Below are positions 31,543-44,556 of a stretch of DNA of 64,000 nucleotides, one piece after another. The stretch is from Chrysoperla carnea (lineage: Eukaryota; Arthropoda; Insecta; Neuroptera; Chrysopidae): the NCBI RefSeq assembly GCF_905475395.1, contig NC_058338.1, positions 70,257,435 to 70,321,434 of the forward strand, given 5' to 3'. A program made the position numbers and the translations under genes. Under the pieces are notes generated by a model. The model did not search any database and was not told where the DNA came from. It saw only the letters and a list, made by a program, of their open reading frames with translations. Numbering within the stretch: the stretch's first letter is position 1; the number at the start of each line of letters is the position of its first letter.

Positions 31543-33785
31543 AATGAAGTAGGTATCTTTTGTGTTTTCATTCAATGAAGTAACTAGCTGAGTCTAACTG
31601 GTATGCTTTACAGTATTTTACTCGTGGCGGTGTCGTTTTGGCGTTAAAATCCAATAACAGCAAAACAAGTCAAAAAACTTGTAACTTTATTGTGGTATCT
31701 AATCACTATACGTAGCGTTTTAGTTAATTTAGCGGTGCCTTTAAAGTACTTAGTTGATATGATAAATTTGACATAACATTCGGTAATTATACCATGCATA
31801 TATTTAATATGCAAGGTATACTAAGTTTAGTCCCAAGTTTGTAACGTTTAAAAATATTAATGCTATGAACAAAATTTTCGTATAGATGGTATAGATTCCG
31901 TCTGTTCGTCTGTCCGTCTGTCTGCCAACACGATAACTCAAAAACGAAAAAATATATCAAGCTGAAATTTTTACAGCGTACTCAGGACGTAAAAAGTGAG
32001 GTTGCTCATGTATGAACTTGACATGAGGTTGACTAAAAAAGTGTTGCTCATGAACTTGACATAGGTCAAGTTCATACATGAGCAACATAGGTCAATTGGG
32101 TCTTGACCTATGGGTTCGTATTACTCATCTTGTAAACAGTTAGAGATGGAACAAAAGTTTAAATGTAAAAAATCTTTCTTATCAAAAAATAAACAACTTT
32201 TGTTTAAAACATTTTTTCGTAAACATCACTGTTTACCCGTGAGTAATGTATGTATGTATGTGTAATGTAATAGAGTAGTCAGCACTGTCTATGCATGATA
32301 TTTCAACAATGAAGTCAATTGTTTGTTTTCACTTGTTCTTAAGTTATACTTGCTGCTACAATCGGATTTTATCTTTATCGTATTATTTCAAAACACCAGA
32401 CTTTAAAATCGTATTCTACATTCAATAGGGAATTCTTAGGCCATTCTTAGGGAATCCTCAATGACAACTCCGATTTTGATTTTGTTTTCAAAATGATTAT
32501 TTTGTATATTATTTAAAATCAGAAAAATATCAGATGGGTGAAATAATCTGAAGGAGGAATAGGCAATGTCGATGATATATCGATGCCCAGTCTAAATCGC
32601 TTATGATAGAAGTTTGTAATTTCGAGAAGATATTAATTTTATACTGTAGGTATCACATAAAAAAGGATTTCTCGAAATTCATCCCCTAAAAGAGTGAAAT
32701 AGAGGATTAAAGGTTTTATGAAAATATATATAAACCGTCATTTTTGAGTTCACTACTTAACCGATCTAAAAAGGTCTTTCACCTATAGAATGCTGCATTA
32801 TCAGCAATAAAAATGGACTGTATTTTACTTTATAAAAATTAAGATTTCGCTTCAAAAATAAGAAACCATTAACATGGCCATATTTTCTTTTCAAAATTAT
32901 TAGGGATTCGCATTAAAAGTTACAATCCATTAATGGTGGACAAAAGGAAAGTTAAGAGAATTTTTGGTTATACCGTGGAAAACTACTAGTTATTTATATT
33001 GCTTAAACAATGTTTGTGCAACTTGTATAAAAAATTAATTCTAGCGTGATTTTTTTCCACAAAAAATAGCAATTTTTTAATTTAATAGCAATAAAAATTG
33101 ATTTTAACTTTTGGTGCAGAATCCTAACTTTTTTGAAAATGAAATTCAACCCATATTAATTGGGGATAATGTAGCATTCTTTAATAATTCTTACAATATA
33201 AAATCAATATCTTCTCGAAATTCCAAACTTCTATCATTAGCGATTCAGGCTGGGCTTCGATATATCAGTCGCGACATTGCCTATTCCCCCTCCAAATTAT
33301 TTCCCCCATCTGAAATGTTTCTGATTTTAAATAATATACAAAAAGAACCATTTTGAAACAAAAAAATCATCAAAATCAGAGTTGTCATTGACGATTCCTT
33401 AAGAATGGCTATTTTATGTATTCCTTTATCCGACTAATACATTGAATGTAGAATACGATTATAAAGTCTGGTGTTTTGAGATAATACGATAAAGATAAAA
33501 TCCGATTGTAGCAGTATAAGTAAGTATAACTTAAGAAATATTACCGAATGTTATGTTAAATTTATCATATCAATTAAGTACTTTAAAGACACCGCTAAAT
33601 TAACTGAAACGCTATGTATAGTGATTAGATACCACAATAAAGTTACAAGTTTTTTGACTAGTTTTGCTGTTATTGGATTTTAGCCCCAAAATGACAGCGC
33701 TACGAGTAAAATACTGTAAACCAAACCTGTTAGACTCAGCTGATTATTTCATTGAATAAAAAGACAAAAGATACCTACTTCATTA
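31543..33785. mobile_element. 2.2-kb foldback element with a nested family A insertion
   Basis: The outer ends are AATGAAGTAGGTATCTTTTG and its inverse near 33785. The left arm (31543 to about 32670) pairs with the right arm (about 33165 to 33785) through AAATCCAATAACAGCAAAAC, AATCGGATTTTATCTTTATC and TGATATATCGATGCCCAGTC. The left arm is interrupted at 31789-32336 by a family A repeat that is absent from the right arm. The roughly 500-bp loop has no convincing gene; the 81-codon frame at 33111 runs into the right arm. The arms differ at many positions, so it is older than the element at 13991. Confidence 0.8.
31789..32336 (+). repeat. Interspersed repeat family A, copy 5 (nested)
   Basis: Comparison with the intact right arm of the host foldback element (CGGTAATATTTCTTAAG) puts the borders at TACCATGCATATATTTAATA and TTTTCACTTGT. 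The 5' end forms the hairpin TACCATGCATAT/ATATGCAAGGTA, and ACAATT-AATTGT forms a hairpin about 15 bases before the 3' end. A 30-base local duplication around CATGAACTTGACATAGG (32010-32090) is specific to this copy. Confidence 0.85.
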
Positions 33786-33856
33786 AACATTTTAATGTGC
33801 TGTGCCATATTTGCTCTCCTACTCTTTTATTATTGCGATAGTTTTCCTACTTTTAT

Positions 33857-34400
33857 ACCCTATTTATATATATAATATATATCAAGGTATATTAAGTTTA
33901 GACCCAAGTTTGTAACGTTTAAAAATAATGATGCTACGAACCAGATTTTGGTATAGGTGTTCATAAAATCACCTAATTAGTCCATTTCCGGCTGTCCATT
34001 CGTCTATCTGTGGACACGATTACGTGGACAAGATGACCTAAAAGTGAGACTAAGTTCGTAAACAAGCAACATAGGTCTTGGGTCTTGGGTCCGTAGGAGT
34101 CATCTTGTAAACCGTTAGAGATAGAACAAAAATTTAAACGTAAAAAATGTTCCTTATAAAAAATAAACAATTTTTGTCTGAAATTTTTTATCCACTGTTT
34201 ATCTGTGAGTGCGCAAATTAGGACAAAACTTTGGTGTCTATTTTTATATAAAATATAGTGAGTTCAAAATTTGCATTAAGTTTCAACTAGCGGTCTTGTG
34301 AAACATTCTCGAAAAACGGAAAAAAGTTCTAAAAATACTTATATTCTTATAAATTATTTTCGAAAACTAAAAAAATGGCGACTGAAAGGTATAGGATTAT
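33857..34400 (+). repeat. Interspersed repeat family A, copy 6 (3' end replaced)
   Basis: It has TATCAAGGTATATTAAGTTT, GTTTGTAACGTTTAAAAATA and CCGTTAGAGATAGAACAAAA. It lacks the usual AACTCAGTCAATTG end and instead continues into the segment shared with the copy at 27763 (GAAAAACGGAAAAAAGTTC, ATGGCGACTGAAAG). Confidence 0.65.
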
Positions 34401-35695
34401 TTTGTCATTGGTAAAAAACTTTTCCATTAGTTAAAGTTTTGCCTTCTTATTTGTTTTTTATTAGCTAGACCTTTTCCTTGCACAAAGTCAACTTTTGCTA
34501 TCTCAAGACCGTAAGAGCATACCTTACTAAGCTATAGTTAACTTTGACTAGTTCATATTGATAAAATTTCATCACTTGTCGGTTTTAATAAACTTTTACT
34601 AAAAAGACCAGTTACAGTTCAGCTCAGTTTTCTCCAAATACCAATGGCAGTCTTCTAAAAATTTCTATAGTAATGATTTTTTTTAAATCGTTCCGCCGGC
34701 TGAAATTGATGAATATCTGCTTTTTTCCTTCAAATAATAAGATAACCGACCCTCTGACACTGTCGACTTTTGTCCAATATTGAATAAAGCGTTGCTTGCG
34801 AAAACTGATTTAAAAAGTGCCTACATTGCCGACAGTTAACTGAGTGGGGTGTTCTTAATTCAATACTTATTAGAAATAGAGGAATTTCAATTTTCTTTTT
34901 AGAATTTAAAAAAAAAAAAAAAGAAAAAATATTGTTTAAAGCCTGTCTGTAGATAGAAAAGAAAAAAAAGTCAATAAGATTATTTCCATTAGAGATTTGA
35001 AAAAGCGATACCATATCAAAAACTGACAAAAATCATATTTAATATTATATCAAAAAAAAAAATTCATATTTTATTTGGTAAAAAGTTGAAACAAAAAATA
35101 ATGAAATATATTTGACAAGTTTGAGTGATGATATTTTAAATATCGGTGAAATATTGATGATAAACCACATCATTTGGAATCCGTAGGTATAGAAATTCGA
35201 TAAAATGTTCCCATGTGTGAATTAAAGGAACCTTAAAAGGTTATGGAGGAAGGGAAAGTTATGAATTAACCTATTATCTAGTTAGCTAATCATTTTTATT
35301 GCAGCCTTTTTTTTTTAAATTGAATGAAAAAAATTTAAACATTCCGCGATCTAGAATCAGAAAGTACAAATTCAATTAGTACAATCGATACAACAGAGAA
35401 ATTAAAACCCAAAAATAACACTAAAAAAGTGCTGTTTGTTTTATGACCTGATTAGAAATCGTCGAAATCTCTCTAAGGAAGAGTGATAGATATGGGGTAA
35501 CACTGTATGAATTATTGTATATTTTAGTTCCGAGTTGTAAATTATTCTGAAATAAAATCGTTTTAATGATTTTTTCTATTTACTTCAAAAGGTTATCTTT
35601 ATGAATGTTGAGAAAAATCGGAGAAAAATTGTATTTTCGATTCGTTAAAAGTCAATCTATAAGATAAATTTAATCAAAAAATATAGAAATCTGGT
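34401..35695. other. AT-rich intergenic stretch
   Basis: No gene or shared repeat was recognised. It should contain the 3' UTR of the minus-strand gene ending at 35696, but no clear polyadenylation signal was identified. Confidence 0.35.
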
Positions 35696-36056
35696 TCATT
35701 TTACGATTGGATTAGTAGTTTTGTCCAAAATTGGAACGGATTCCTTAGAAATCCTTTGCGAGTCAAATACAATAGCCAAGTGTATTATACATAAAATACT
35801 TCCTAATAAAATAAATGGAGCAGTTCCTAAGACAACTTCTAATTCTTGATTTTTAAACACTCCTATCAATTTTTTCCACCAATAGAATTTTTCAGGCAAA
35901 CCTTTACCATTTTTTTTGTAATTAAATTGCCTTTTTTCTGGTACTAATTTCGATTGGTTAACAGATCGGTGACTTATTTGTTCATATGGTATGAACAGAT
36001 CTACACTGAACATCTTGCTACTGTTCTTGTTACTGAGACCTTCACTATTTTTTGCG
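35696..36056 (-). CDS. Small single-pass membrane protein, 105 aa
   Basis: The coding frame is 35696-36013 (TGA at 35696-35698). The exon probably starts at 36056, after a clear acceptor (AATTTCTTTCAG), leaving a 43-base 5' UTR portion before the ATG. The N-terminal half is basic and hydrophilic (KRQFNYKKNGKGLPEK), followed by FYWWKKLIGVFKNQELE. One hydrophobic helix, LGTAPFILLGSILCIIHLAI, is followed by a short polar tail. The pattern (basic leader, single helix, about 100 residues) resembles small mitochondrial inner-membrane or complex subunits, but I cannot name the family. The frame is intact and its base composition is less extreme than its flanks, which supports a real gene. A single-exon retrocopy is an alternative. 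Confidence 0.6.
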
Positions 36057-37894
36057 CTGAAAGAAATTACGTGTTATAATTGCAACGGATAAATAAAATC
36101 TCATGAAGTAAAGTAGCATAATATTGTTTACTCTTTTGGTTTTTTTACTACAGATTTAAGAAAAGTTTGAGGCAAAATTTAAGGAAATCAATGAATACTG
36201 TTATATTTAAAGAATTTATATTTGTTATATTCAGATATTATATGTTTTGTGTAGTGGAAGTTTGTTTACTATAAAGTTTTAAAAACCATTTGCACTGGGA
36301 AAATCAATCACTGGTTTTTTCGTTTTGTTTGTTTTGTTTTTATTTTGTAGTTTGTTTCCTATTTTTCATTTGCAAGTAATTGATATAAATAAAAAGTTTT
36401 CAAAATAATTTAACAATACTATACACAATCATTTAAAACTTTTAGTTTTCCCTCAGTTTTTACTTCTGTTCTTTTTTTATGGTAGACTAGATTTTCCTTA
36501 CCGAACGGAATCAGCATTTTCCAATAATCTATTTATAAAATAAGAAATTGTATGCCGTATAAATACATAATAGGAGGGGAGGGAGGTGGTTAACATGAGG
36601 AATAATTTTTTTTAAATCAACCACATAAATCAATTGATTATAAGTTAATATTTTTTCATACAAAATCGTCAAGGGGTTCTCTTTTGAAAAGGCTCCTAAA
36701 ACTTCATAAGTAACGAATATCCTGATTTTATAATGAATGATATTTTGATATTTTTCAAAATATTATGATATTTTTATTAGGAAAACAAAACTAATTTGTT
36801 TCAATACTTAACGGAGTGCTCAGTGTCTGACACATCTTCTTATTCGAATAACCTACATTAATTAATTTTAAACGTGTGTTCTGTATTATCTGTGTAGCAT
36901 GTTTCTATGAACTTGACTTTTATGAAATTTTTATTTTTAAATTTTAATTAATTATTATAACATTTAATATTTTATATAATAATAATATTATAGAAAAGAA
37001 ATATAAATATTAAACTTTTTGATATCAAAGTCTTCGTCCATATAAAAACCTTTTTGTATCTTGTATGTATCTTGTTAAAAATAAAATAATAAATATAATG
37101 TATACAGAATGCTACGTGAAAAATAGGCCCCATACGGATGTGTATATTGGAATAGTAGGTAAAAGCTTCAGTTAGAATACGAAAATATTCTTACATAAAA
37201 AACCAATTAAGTAGATGTATTGTGAAAATGGCAAGTCCAACTAATTATCTCATACAATAATTTCATTATGCATGTACATATAAACCTGATGGCAATAAAT
37301 CGAGTCTCTCGTATATACAAATCTTTTAAAAGATTCGAAACCTCGTAAAATACATACGAAAGCTCTTCTTCTTCAAAATTATGTCGAATGGAGAGCGGGA
37401 ATATTTTACCATTATCATGACTTATTTCTTTTGGGAATAATTTTTTCCTTCTAAACCTAATGGTGCCAGTGTATTTAAGTCTAAAGATCTATTCGCACCG
37501 GTACGAGTTTTATTTCACAAGTTTCCATATGGTAATAATACACTACTTTATTAATACAATTTTATGGATAGACGTATGTATAAGTCTAGGGTTTGCATAT
37601 ATGGTTTACATTAAAAAAGTAATACTTTTTTCTAACAAATTTAAATAAAATATTAAGTTAATTTACATTTGAAAAATATTATTTCTGCAATTTCGTTTTT
37701 TTATTTTCATAATAGACCTTTTTCACATTTTTTTTTTCTTTTTTTGAAAGTGAAAGTAAATGTCTTGATAAATAAACTAATTTTTTCCCCAATTTTTTTG
37801 GGGAAAATTGACAGAGAAAACAGACAACGAAAATCATTAAAATTCAAATTGGCGAAAATGATCTGGAAACACACGAAGTTATACGAATGGCGCT
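36057..37894. other. AT-rich stretch upstream of the small membrane-protein gene
   Basis: It should contain the 5' UTR intron and promoter of the minus-strand gene at 35696-36056. Nothing else was recognised; short frames at 37460 and 37669 are too AT-driven to support. Confidence 0.35.
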
Positions 37895-38155
37895 ATGGCG
37901 TCAGTTCGTCAGTTGACTATTATTAATTATCATAAATATACAAATTGCGAATTAAATAAACCGGCTGTGACAGATAAATTGGTCAATATTGACGATGAAA
38001 AATCGCGCATAAAAATATATCGGGTGTGTTTTGTGCCTCTGTGCCCAAATACTACTTCAAAACAGACAGAAAAACTTTATTTTTCCGTTTCCAATGTATA
38101 TGGCTATTAGAAAAAGTGGTTTGAGCGTCCTAATTGCAAGAAGGTCATTTTGTAG
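37895..38155 (+). pseudogene. Broken THAP-type zinc-finger exon
   Basis: The frame contains RVCFVPLCPNTTSKQTEKLY, then FSVSN, which matches the start of a THAP domain (C-x2-4-C, then a K-x-[YF]-F-x-[VF]-P segment). After an in-frame TAG at 38108-38110 the same frame goes on with KKWFERPNCKK, the expected KKW helix region. A GTAAGT donor follows at about 38155. One stop codon breaks the domain. It may be a dead host gene or a relic of a P-element-like transposase, many of which start with THAP. Confidence 0.5.
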
Positions 38156-38159
38156 TAAG

Positions 38160-39513
38160 TACAGTACGAATATTATCATTGTCATGATTAAAATTTTTTT
38201 TTGCTATGCATGATGAAATTTACCAAAATTCAACATGCTACAAAAGTCCCCACAGCTCTCCCTCGAAATCCTAACAATTTTTTTATGTAATTTTATTAAT
38301 CATATTAATTTATTTGAATGAGTGAAAATCTTTATGATTAGAAAGTTCAACAAGCTATTTAAATGCCTTTTTTTGGAATGGCATATTTTCAAAAAATTGG
38401 TAAATACATAAACTGAAATCTGCCACAAAAAATTTAATATTAGTTCGAAAATTCAGTTATTGCGTTGTATACATTTTGAGCTGAAACACTGTGTAATATG
38501 TATACATTATTTGATAAAATAAAATCCTTTAATCCAGAAAAGTCAGTAATATTAATAAAATTATGGACGAAATAATAATGTTGTAGATATAAAAGAGATT
38601 TTATTATATGTAAAAATAAAAATTATGCATACATAAAGCTTCATGTATTATGTTCGGACATAATATGGAAAATATATACATATACTTTGGTTTGAATGGG
38701 AACATTGGATTCACATAAAGTCGGATTACCTGATAGGCAACGTCTGTAGATTGGGTATTGGATATAGAAAATATTGTATATGGTCTTTATTAATTCGATT
38801 TTTGACAAACGATTGTATTCGATATAAAAATATCGTTAGTGTGATCAAGAGTAAGGAATTAATTTTGATTAGGGACTGAAGATATCAGTGATTGAATTAA
38901 CATGTTCCTTCATAGAATTTTCGGCGATATCTAACTTTAAATTTTTGTCTATCGTTTTGGTTTTACCAAAAATGTATCCAACTAAACTATTTAGTTATTT
39001 TATAAAGAACTACTTATTCTAACTAAAAGTGTTTATATTTTACTAGGTATGAAAACGAGTCTACATAAAGTATTTTCGATCGTAGCTATAAGCTTTGAAA
39101 TTCAATAAATTGGGTATGGTCGATTTACAAATAGGAAATTTCAAATTTCTATTTGACGAAATGTTCATATTTCCATCTTCATCATCCGTAAAGACTAGGA
39201 ATGTCCGGTTCTAATAATCGTTATAAGCTGTAAAAGTATGTCACCGTTGACTTGAATCAGATAAAATTTTCGAGAGATCCATGATGGAAATATATCGAAA
39301 AATTCATTGTCACATATTAAATCTTACTTGATCATCCGTAAAACTTACGCAAATATTTTTTGTACTCTCACAGTATACGTTTTCATATTTTGTAACTTGC
39401 AAATTCTTATCGTTTGTTTTCCATCGAACGTAGAATTCGTTCAGTAGTTATTTTAAAGCCGACATAATGGTGACTGTTTAGAAAAATGCTGAATGAATTT
39501 TTTAAAATCTTAA
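38160..39513. other. AT-rich stretch, nothing recognised
   Basis: No frame, repeat family or RNA gene was recognised between the THAP remnant and the next TTAA MITE. Confidence 0.35.
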
Positions 39514-40089
39514 GGATGTACAAGCGCCCGGACAATTTAGAATAAAAGGCTAAATTTTTTTTATATGAAGCTCCATCTTCAAGTTGGATTAAGTTAAAAT
39601 CAATTCTGAAAATTTTGGACTAAGTTTAACATTGGTCGTATGGAAAATGGGTATAGATGGATGATCTGTTTTCATAGATTTCTTAAAAAATAGTCGTATA
39701 ATTAAAAACAAAAAAAATATTGAAATTATAGTTTAAACCTTAATGAATTATTGAAAACAAAAAACACCCGTTGTGTCCGATTAATATAAACACGGTACTG
39801 TGGACACAAAAAAAATATTTTTTAAATTTTGATAGTGAATTATGTTATAACTAAAGAGTATAAGACGAAAAGTTATAATAAAATTTTTCGATATCTGGAG
39901 TTATTTTCAAAATATCGAATTTTTTTAGTTATTTAGCTTTCAATATTTCGAAAACCAAGGCAGATATCGAAAAATTATATTCTTATTTTTCGTCTACATT
40001 CATGAAGTTATAAAAAAAGTCATAATCGAAGTTGAAAATTAGGTACAAATAACTTCAACCCTAAATCTAAAATGGTCTTGTGGTCGTAC
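39514..40089 (+). mobile_element. TTAA-flanked MITE family C, copy 2
   Basis: It begins TTAA then GGATGTACAAGCGCCCG and ends CTTGTGGTCGTACG. The interior includes CGAAAACCAAGGCAGATATC and CATTCATGAAG, as in the copies at 23307 and 57574. Confidence 0.7.
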
Positions 40090-40249
40090 GAACCGTTAAA
40101 GAAAGAATCCAACGTTAAAGAAAGAAAATACCAAGATACGAAAAAGAAGGTACTTTGACCTGATAGACTATTTACTCTTACAGTGAATAGCTAAAGACGT
40201 TTTTACCACTTATAGAAAAAAAAACATGTACTTCAGACTACAGAGAATT

Positions 40250-41375
40250 TATTTCTGCATTAAATTATAGGAGTTATTTTATTATTTAAATGGGTTCAGT
40301 ATCACGTACTGAATGTAAATGCACAAAATCATTACACAAATAGGAGGAGGAAGTGCCTTCATTTTAAGGAAAACCGTTTTAGGATATATCTCCATAACCG
40401 TGCACTTTAGACCAAAAATGGTAATAACTTTTGTTGTAATTACCTACCTTTTTTTAAACTAATTTTTTTTATATCACTAACCGTTTATGACTTATACGAC
40501 TGTGACGATTTACTTATTGACTATTTGACCGATCTTTCTTCTAATATTTGTCTAAACAAGAAAATGATAATAACTTTTAAATCTAAAAATTTCCTAAAAC
40601 ATTTACTTTAAACTTTTTTTTCTAAAATTAATATATATTACGTTATATGCGTTTAATGTTGCATAACAGCTACAGGTAATTGAGAATTTTTTCTTGCACA
40701 AATTTACAGGAGTCATTTTTTTCTATAGATTGGTTTATTATAACGTACGGAATGTAAATACACAAAATCCTTAAAAAACTGGAGTGGGGAAGTGCCGCCA
40801 TTTTGAGAAAGCCCGTTTCACCTATAACCCCGCAGCCGTGCGCTTTAAGCCAAAAATGGTAAGAACCTTTTTGTAAATAATTAAATTTCCTATCTTTTTA
40901 CTCAATTTTTTTTAAAATAATTTCAAGGGGTGTCGCTGTTTTTGCAGATAAGAACGCAAACTATTTATTGCTAATTATATAACTAACGTTAAAATTTTTC
41001 ATATATTTATTGAATTTTTATCATTACGCTATGTATACTTCTTTTTTAATAATCATGCACCGGCGGTTGCAACATTAAACGCGTTATAACTTCAGAAATA
41101 TTAATTTTAGAAAAAAATGTTTAAAGTAAATGTTTTAGAAATTTGTAGATTTAAAAGTTAAGTTATTATCATTTTCTTGTTTAAACAACTATTAGAAGAC
41201 ATATCGATCAAACAGTCAATAAGTAAACCGTCATAGTAGTATAGTTGACAAAAAAGGTAGGTAATTTAATTATCTACAATAAAGTTTATAACCATTTTTG
41301 GTCTAAACTGCACGGTACGTGATACTGAAGCTATTTAAATAATAAAATAACTCCTGTAATTTAGTGCATTATGGA
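40250..41375. repeat. Composite foldback: one inverted and one direct repeat
   Basis: The block at about 40262-40660 (CAGTATCACGTACTGAATGT, GACCAAAAATGGTAATAAC, AACAAGAAAATGATAATAAC) has an inverted partner at about 41080-41365. It also has a shorter direct partner at about 40700-40890 (ATAACGTACGGAATGTAAAT, GCCAAAAATGGTAAGAAC). It looks like a foldback element rearranged by internal duplication. Confidence 0.7.
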
Positions 41376-44194
41376 CAAGAGTAACTAGCTTCTATATAAC
41401 CTGTAGTAATGTTCTCTCCAGTAAATTGCACATATACGGACCATAATAAACCCATCTGTTCATTCATTTATGCTTAATACTCACTAGAATATTATTATAA
41501 GAATATATTTTTTTCACATGTATTATTTAACTGATTGTTAAGTACAAACATATGTGGGTAACAATGTTTTTTTTTTTGTTTTACAAAAATTAACGGTGTT
41601 AGAAACAACAACAACAATGGTAATAAAAACAACCTTAATTGTATTTTATATTTTTAAATATCCACAACAACTGCAACGTTACCTTCTAATTATATGATAT
41701 CCGTTGTTCTAATAATAATGAATGAAATAAAAACTACTTATTTATTTTATTTACTGATTCACTTTTACTTTTTACATACTTTAATACGTGATGGAAATGT
41801 TTATGTTATGATGTGCATATTGGTTATTATTGTTTACTAACATATATATTTTAACATGTTTTTATTATCTCGCTTTTTTATGTCCGGCTGGAATTTTGTA
41901 GTTGATTTTAAACTATTTTTCGGAAGATCAGAAGTGGATGACAATGCATAAAAATGTGAAAAATTAAGAAGAAAACGAAAATGTTAAGAAAACGAAAAGG
42001 AGGAGAGAAAGATGAGGAAAACGATTTTTAGGATTCGGATAGAATTTTGTAATTAATTTTGAACTAAAAATTGGACCATAGCTTAGAAGTCAATGGCAAA
42101 GGATTCCCTTAATCCAAAAAAGCAGAAAAACCGTGTTTTTATAAGGGGCTAAAAAGTATAAAATAATAAATTTCTATTAAAATACTTGTAAGGTTGGAAA
42201 TGAAAAAATCGGGCGCATGCAAAACATAACTATAAAGAGAGTAGTCTCTACTGCCTGCGCCCTATGTTTTTTGTTTCCATTCTTACAAGTATTTTAATAG
42301 TTATTTAATAGTTTTATAATTTTTAGTCCGTTATAAAAACCTGGTACATTACCAATTTTTTGTATTTTAATTTACCGAAGAATCAATGATCAATAATCCA
42401 TTTGATAAATTACTAATATATTGAATATCACAAAGGTGCAACAGTAAAGCTCAATTACTCTCTAGAAAAGATACTTTATTTTTTAAATTTTTAAAAAAAA
42501 TGAACGGGCAAAGAATTTTTGACTTAATTTTTCATCACAATTGTGCAATTAAAAATTTTAATTTTAACAGGATATTTTAACGTTTCAAGAAAACGAAAAT
42601 ATGCCTACCAAGTTTAAATTTTATAAAATTTTGCATTGGTTTGAAATATTTAAAAAAAAAAAAAAATGTTTCTGAAGCCAATAAAAGCAAATTTTGGAAA
42701 GAAACTGTAGCCACTTTTAGAAAATTGAGTAGCCAGCTTTGGGCACACGATGACTATTCGTAATAGACATGTTTTCTAATTTTTTTATAGGTATCACTTC
42801 AGGTGAATAATTCTCACTTTACGGGCAGAAAACTTAAGTTGGTTTTTGAAAATCTTTAGAAGTACACAAAATATGAACGTTTTAAATTCCTAAAAACAAT
42901 GAGAAAGATATAGGTTAGTGACGGCATTGTCCGATTTTTCCACAGAGATTACATACAAACCTTTTTTTTGTTAAAAAGAGATAGCAAATAATCTTTGAAT
43001 GCTTATAACTTCAACTTTTGTAAATCAATATTATTTTCACTTGCATTTTGTCATGGTATCAAGACCAGTTTTACATTTTTAGGCGTAATATGACAAATTT
43101 GACATCAGGTAACTACCGTATTGTTGAACTGAAAGCATAGCTAGAGGCATCTCATAAATTAATTGTCAAACTTTTTTGCTTTGGATAAAGAATGGGTAAG
43201 AAATTTATCCAGATATCACTCTGATGTGATATCTGAATACCACAATTGCACTATAAAATTTGGGAAAGACCCAACGATCCTAGATATTTTAATAAAATTA
43301 AACCATAATCCATCAATAGCTTTAGATATATGAAAAACTAAAACGAATACCTTAAAAGATTAACTTGTAAAGAATTAGAGTGTTTAATATGTATATCTGG
43401 AAATTAGATAAGTCGCGGTGGCATGTTTCTCAAAAAAAATCGAACAGGTAAAAAGTTTCTAAAAAAAATCGAGATGTCGTCGGATAAGGGTTTTTCGTAT
43501 ATCACTAGTAGTTTTCAAATAACTAATAGAAACTTGTAGTTATTAGTAACTCAATTTTTCTTAATGTTGTAGTAAAGATTATAATTCTCAGATAATATTC
43601 ATCGATTGCAATTTGAGACACTCAAATGAAAATAATAACAACAAATTCACCCATTATGCAAAATTAATTCAGAAAAAAAAACCGTTACACTTTTGATGGC
43701 CACCCTGTTGATAATAAAAATAAAATTAAAAGATTCATAAAAGTACTAGGTATAATGTTATGCATTTAATCATATTTAGATGAATAATTTTCTTCTAACA
43801 CTCTTGTTGAGATTTGTATGAGTTTGTTGTATTGTGGTGTATAGTGAATAAAGTAAATTAATCTGACATAATTACGGTTAAATCTCACGGCATGCTGACC
43901 TCCTAAGGAGAGACACATACATTTATTTATGTGTAGGGTAAGATGTGGTTACCAAGAGTAAAATTTATCTTGTTTAATTTCCTTATTTCTTGACGGATTC
44001 TACAGTCTAAAAGATATAAATTGTATGAAGACTTTGATAGACATTGTTGGAGTTTAGTAACTAGAAAGCGCGAAGAGAACGATTATTTATCAATGTGCAT
44101 TTATTTTTTGTGATTAAAGGAACAAAATTTTGCTTTTAATATTTATTTATTTACAAGCTTACAAATTTTTTTTTGGTCGAAGATACTCCACTGA
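41376..44194. other. AT-rich stretch with one palindrome and no gene
   Basis: Apart from the palindrome at 42130-42345 I see no gene. Frames are short and end quickly. Confidence 0.35.
42130..42345. repeat. Palindromic MITE of about 215 bp
   Basis: GTTTTTATAAGGGGCTAAAA pairs with TTTTTAGTCCGTTATAAAAA at the ends, and TATTAAAATACTTGTAAGG pairs with CTTACAAGTATTTTAATAG inside. The tip carries GGGCGCATGC opposite GCCTGCGCCC. Confidence 0.7.
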
Positions 44195-44404
44195 CTTGTT
44201 TTGGAGAAATCTATGAAAACATATCATCCATCTATCGTTTTTCGATAAGACCAATGTTAAATATGCCTAATTGTGAAGTCATTTATTTATTTAAATAATT
44301 GGACAACCCACCTTAAAATTTTCAGAATTGATTTAGACTTTGTCCAACTTCATATAAAAGAAATCAAGCCTTTTATCCAATTTTGCCCTGGTGCTCGTAC
44401 ATCC
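44195..44404 (-). mobile_element. TTAA-flanked MITE family C, truncated copy 3
   Basis: Its intact end reads GGTGCTCGTACATCC followed by TTAA (44405-44408). The interior is the reverse complement of the 5' part of the copy at 23307 (ATGGATGATA, CCAATTATTT). The other end is missing. Confidence 0.65.
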
Positions 44405-44556
44405 TTAATCATTCCAAAATTAAAAACTCATAATTACAAATTTTGATTCTAGGTGTTACACCTTCCCCTCTATATGAACATTGTAATAATAATACTTTAT
44501 CATATTGTATGAGTAAGAGAAGATCTCTACACTATGAGCATCCACATTTATACGAA

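Noticed and set aside
33111..33356. 81-codon frame in the 2.2-kb foldback element
   Set aside because: Its second half is repeat-arm sequence also present inverted near 32500-32670; there is no promoter or splice context.
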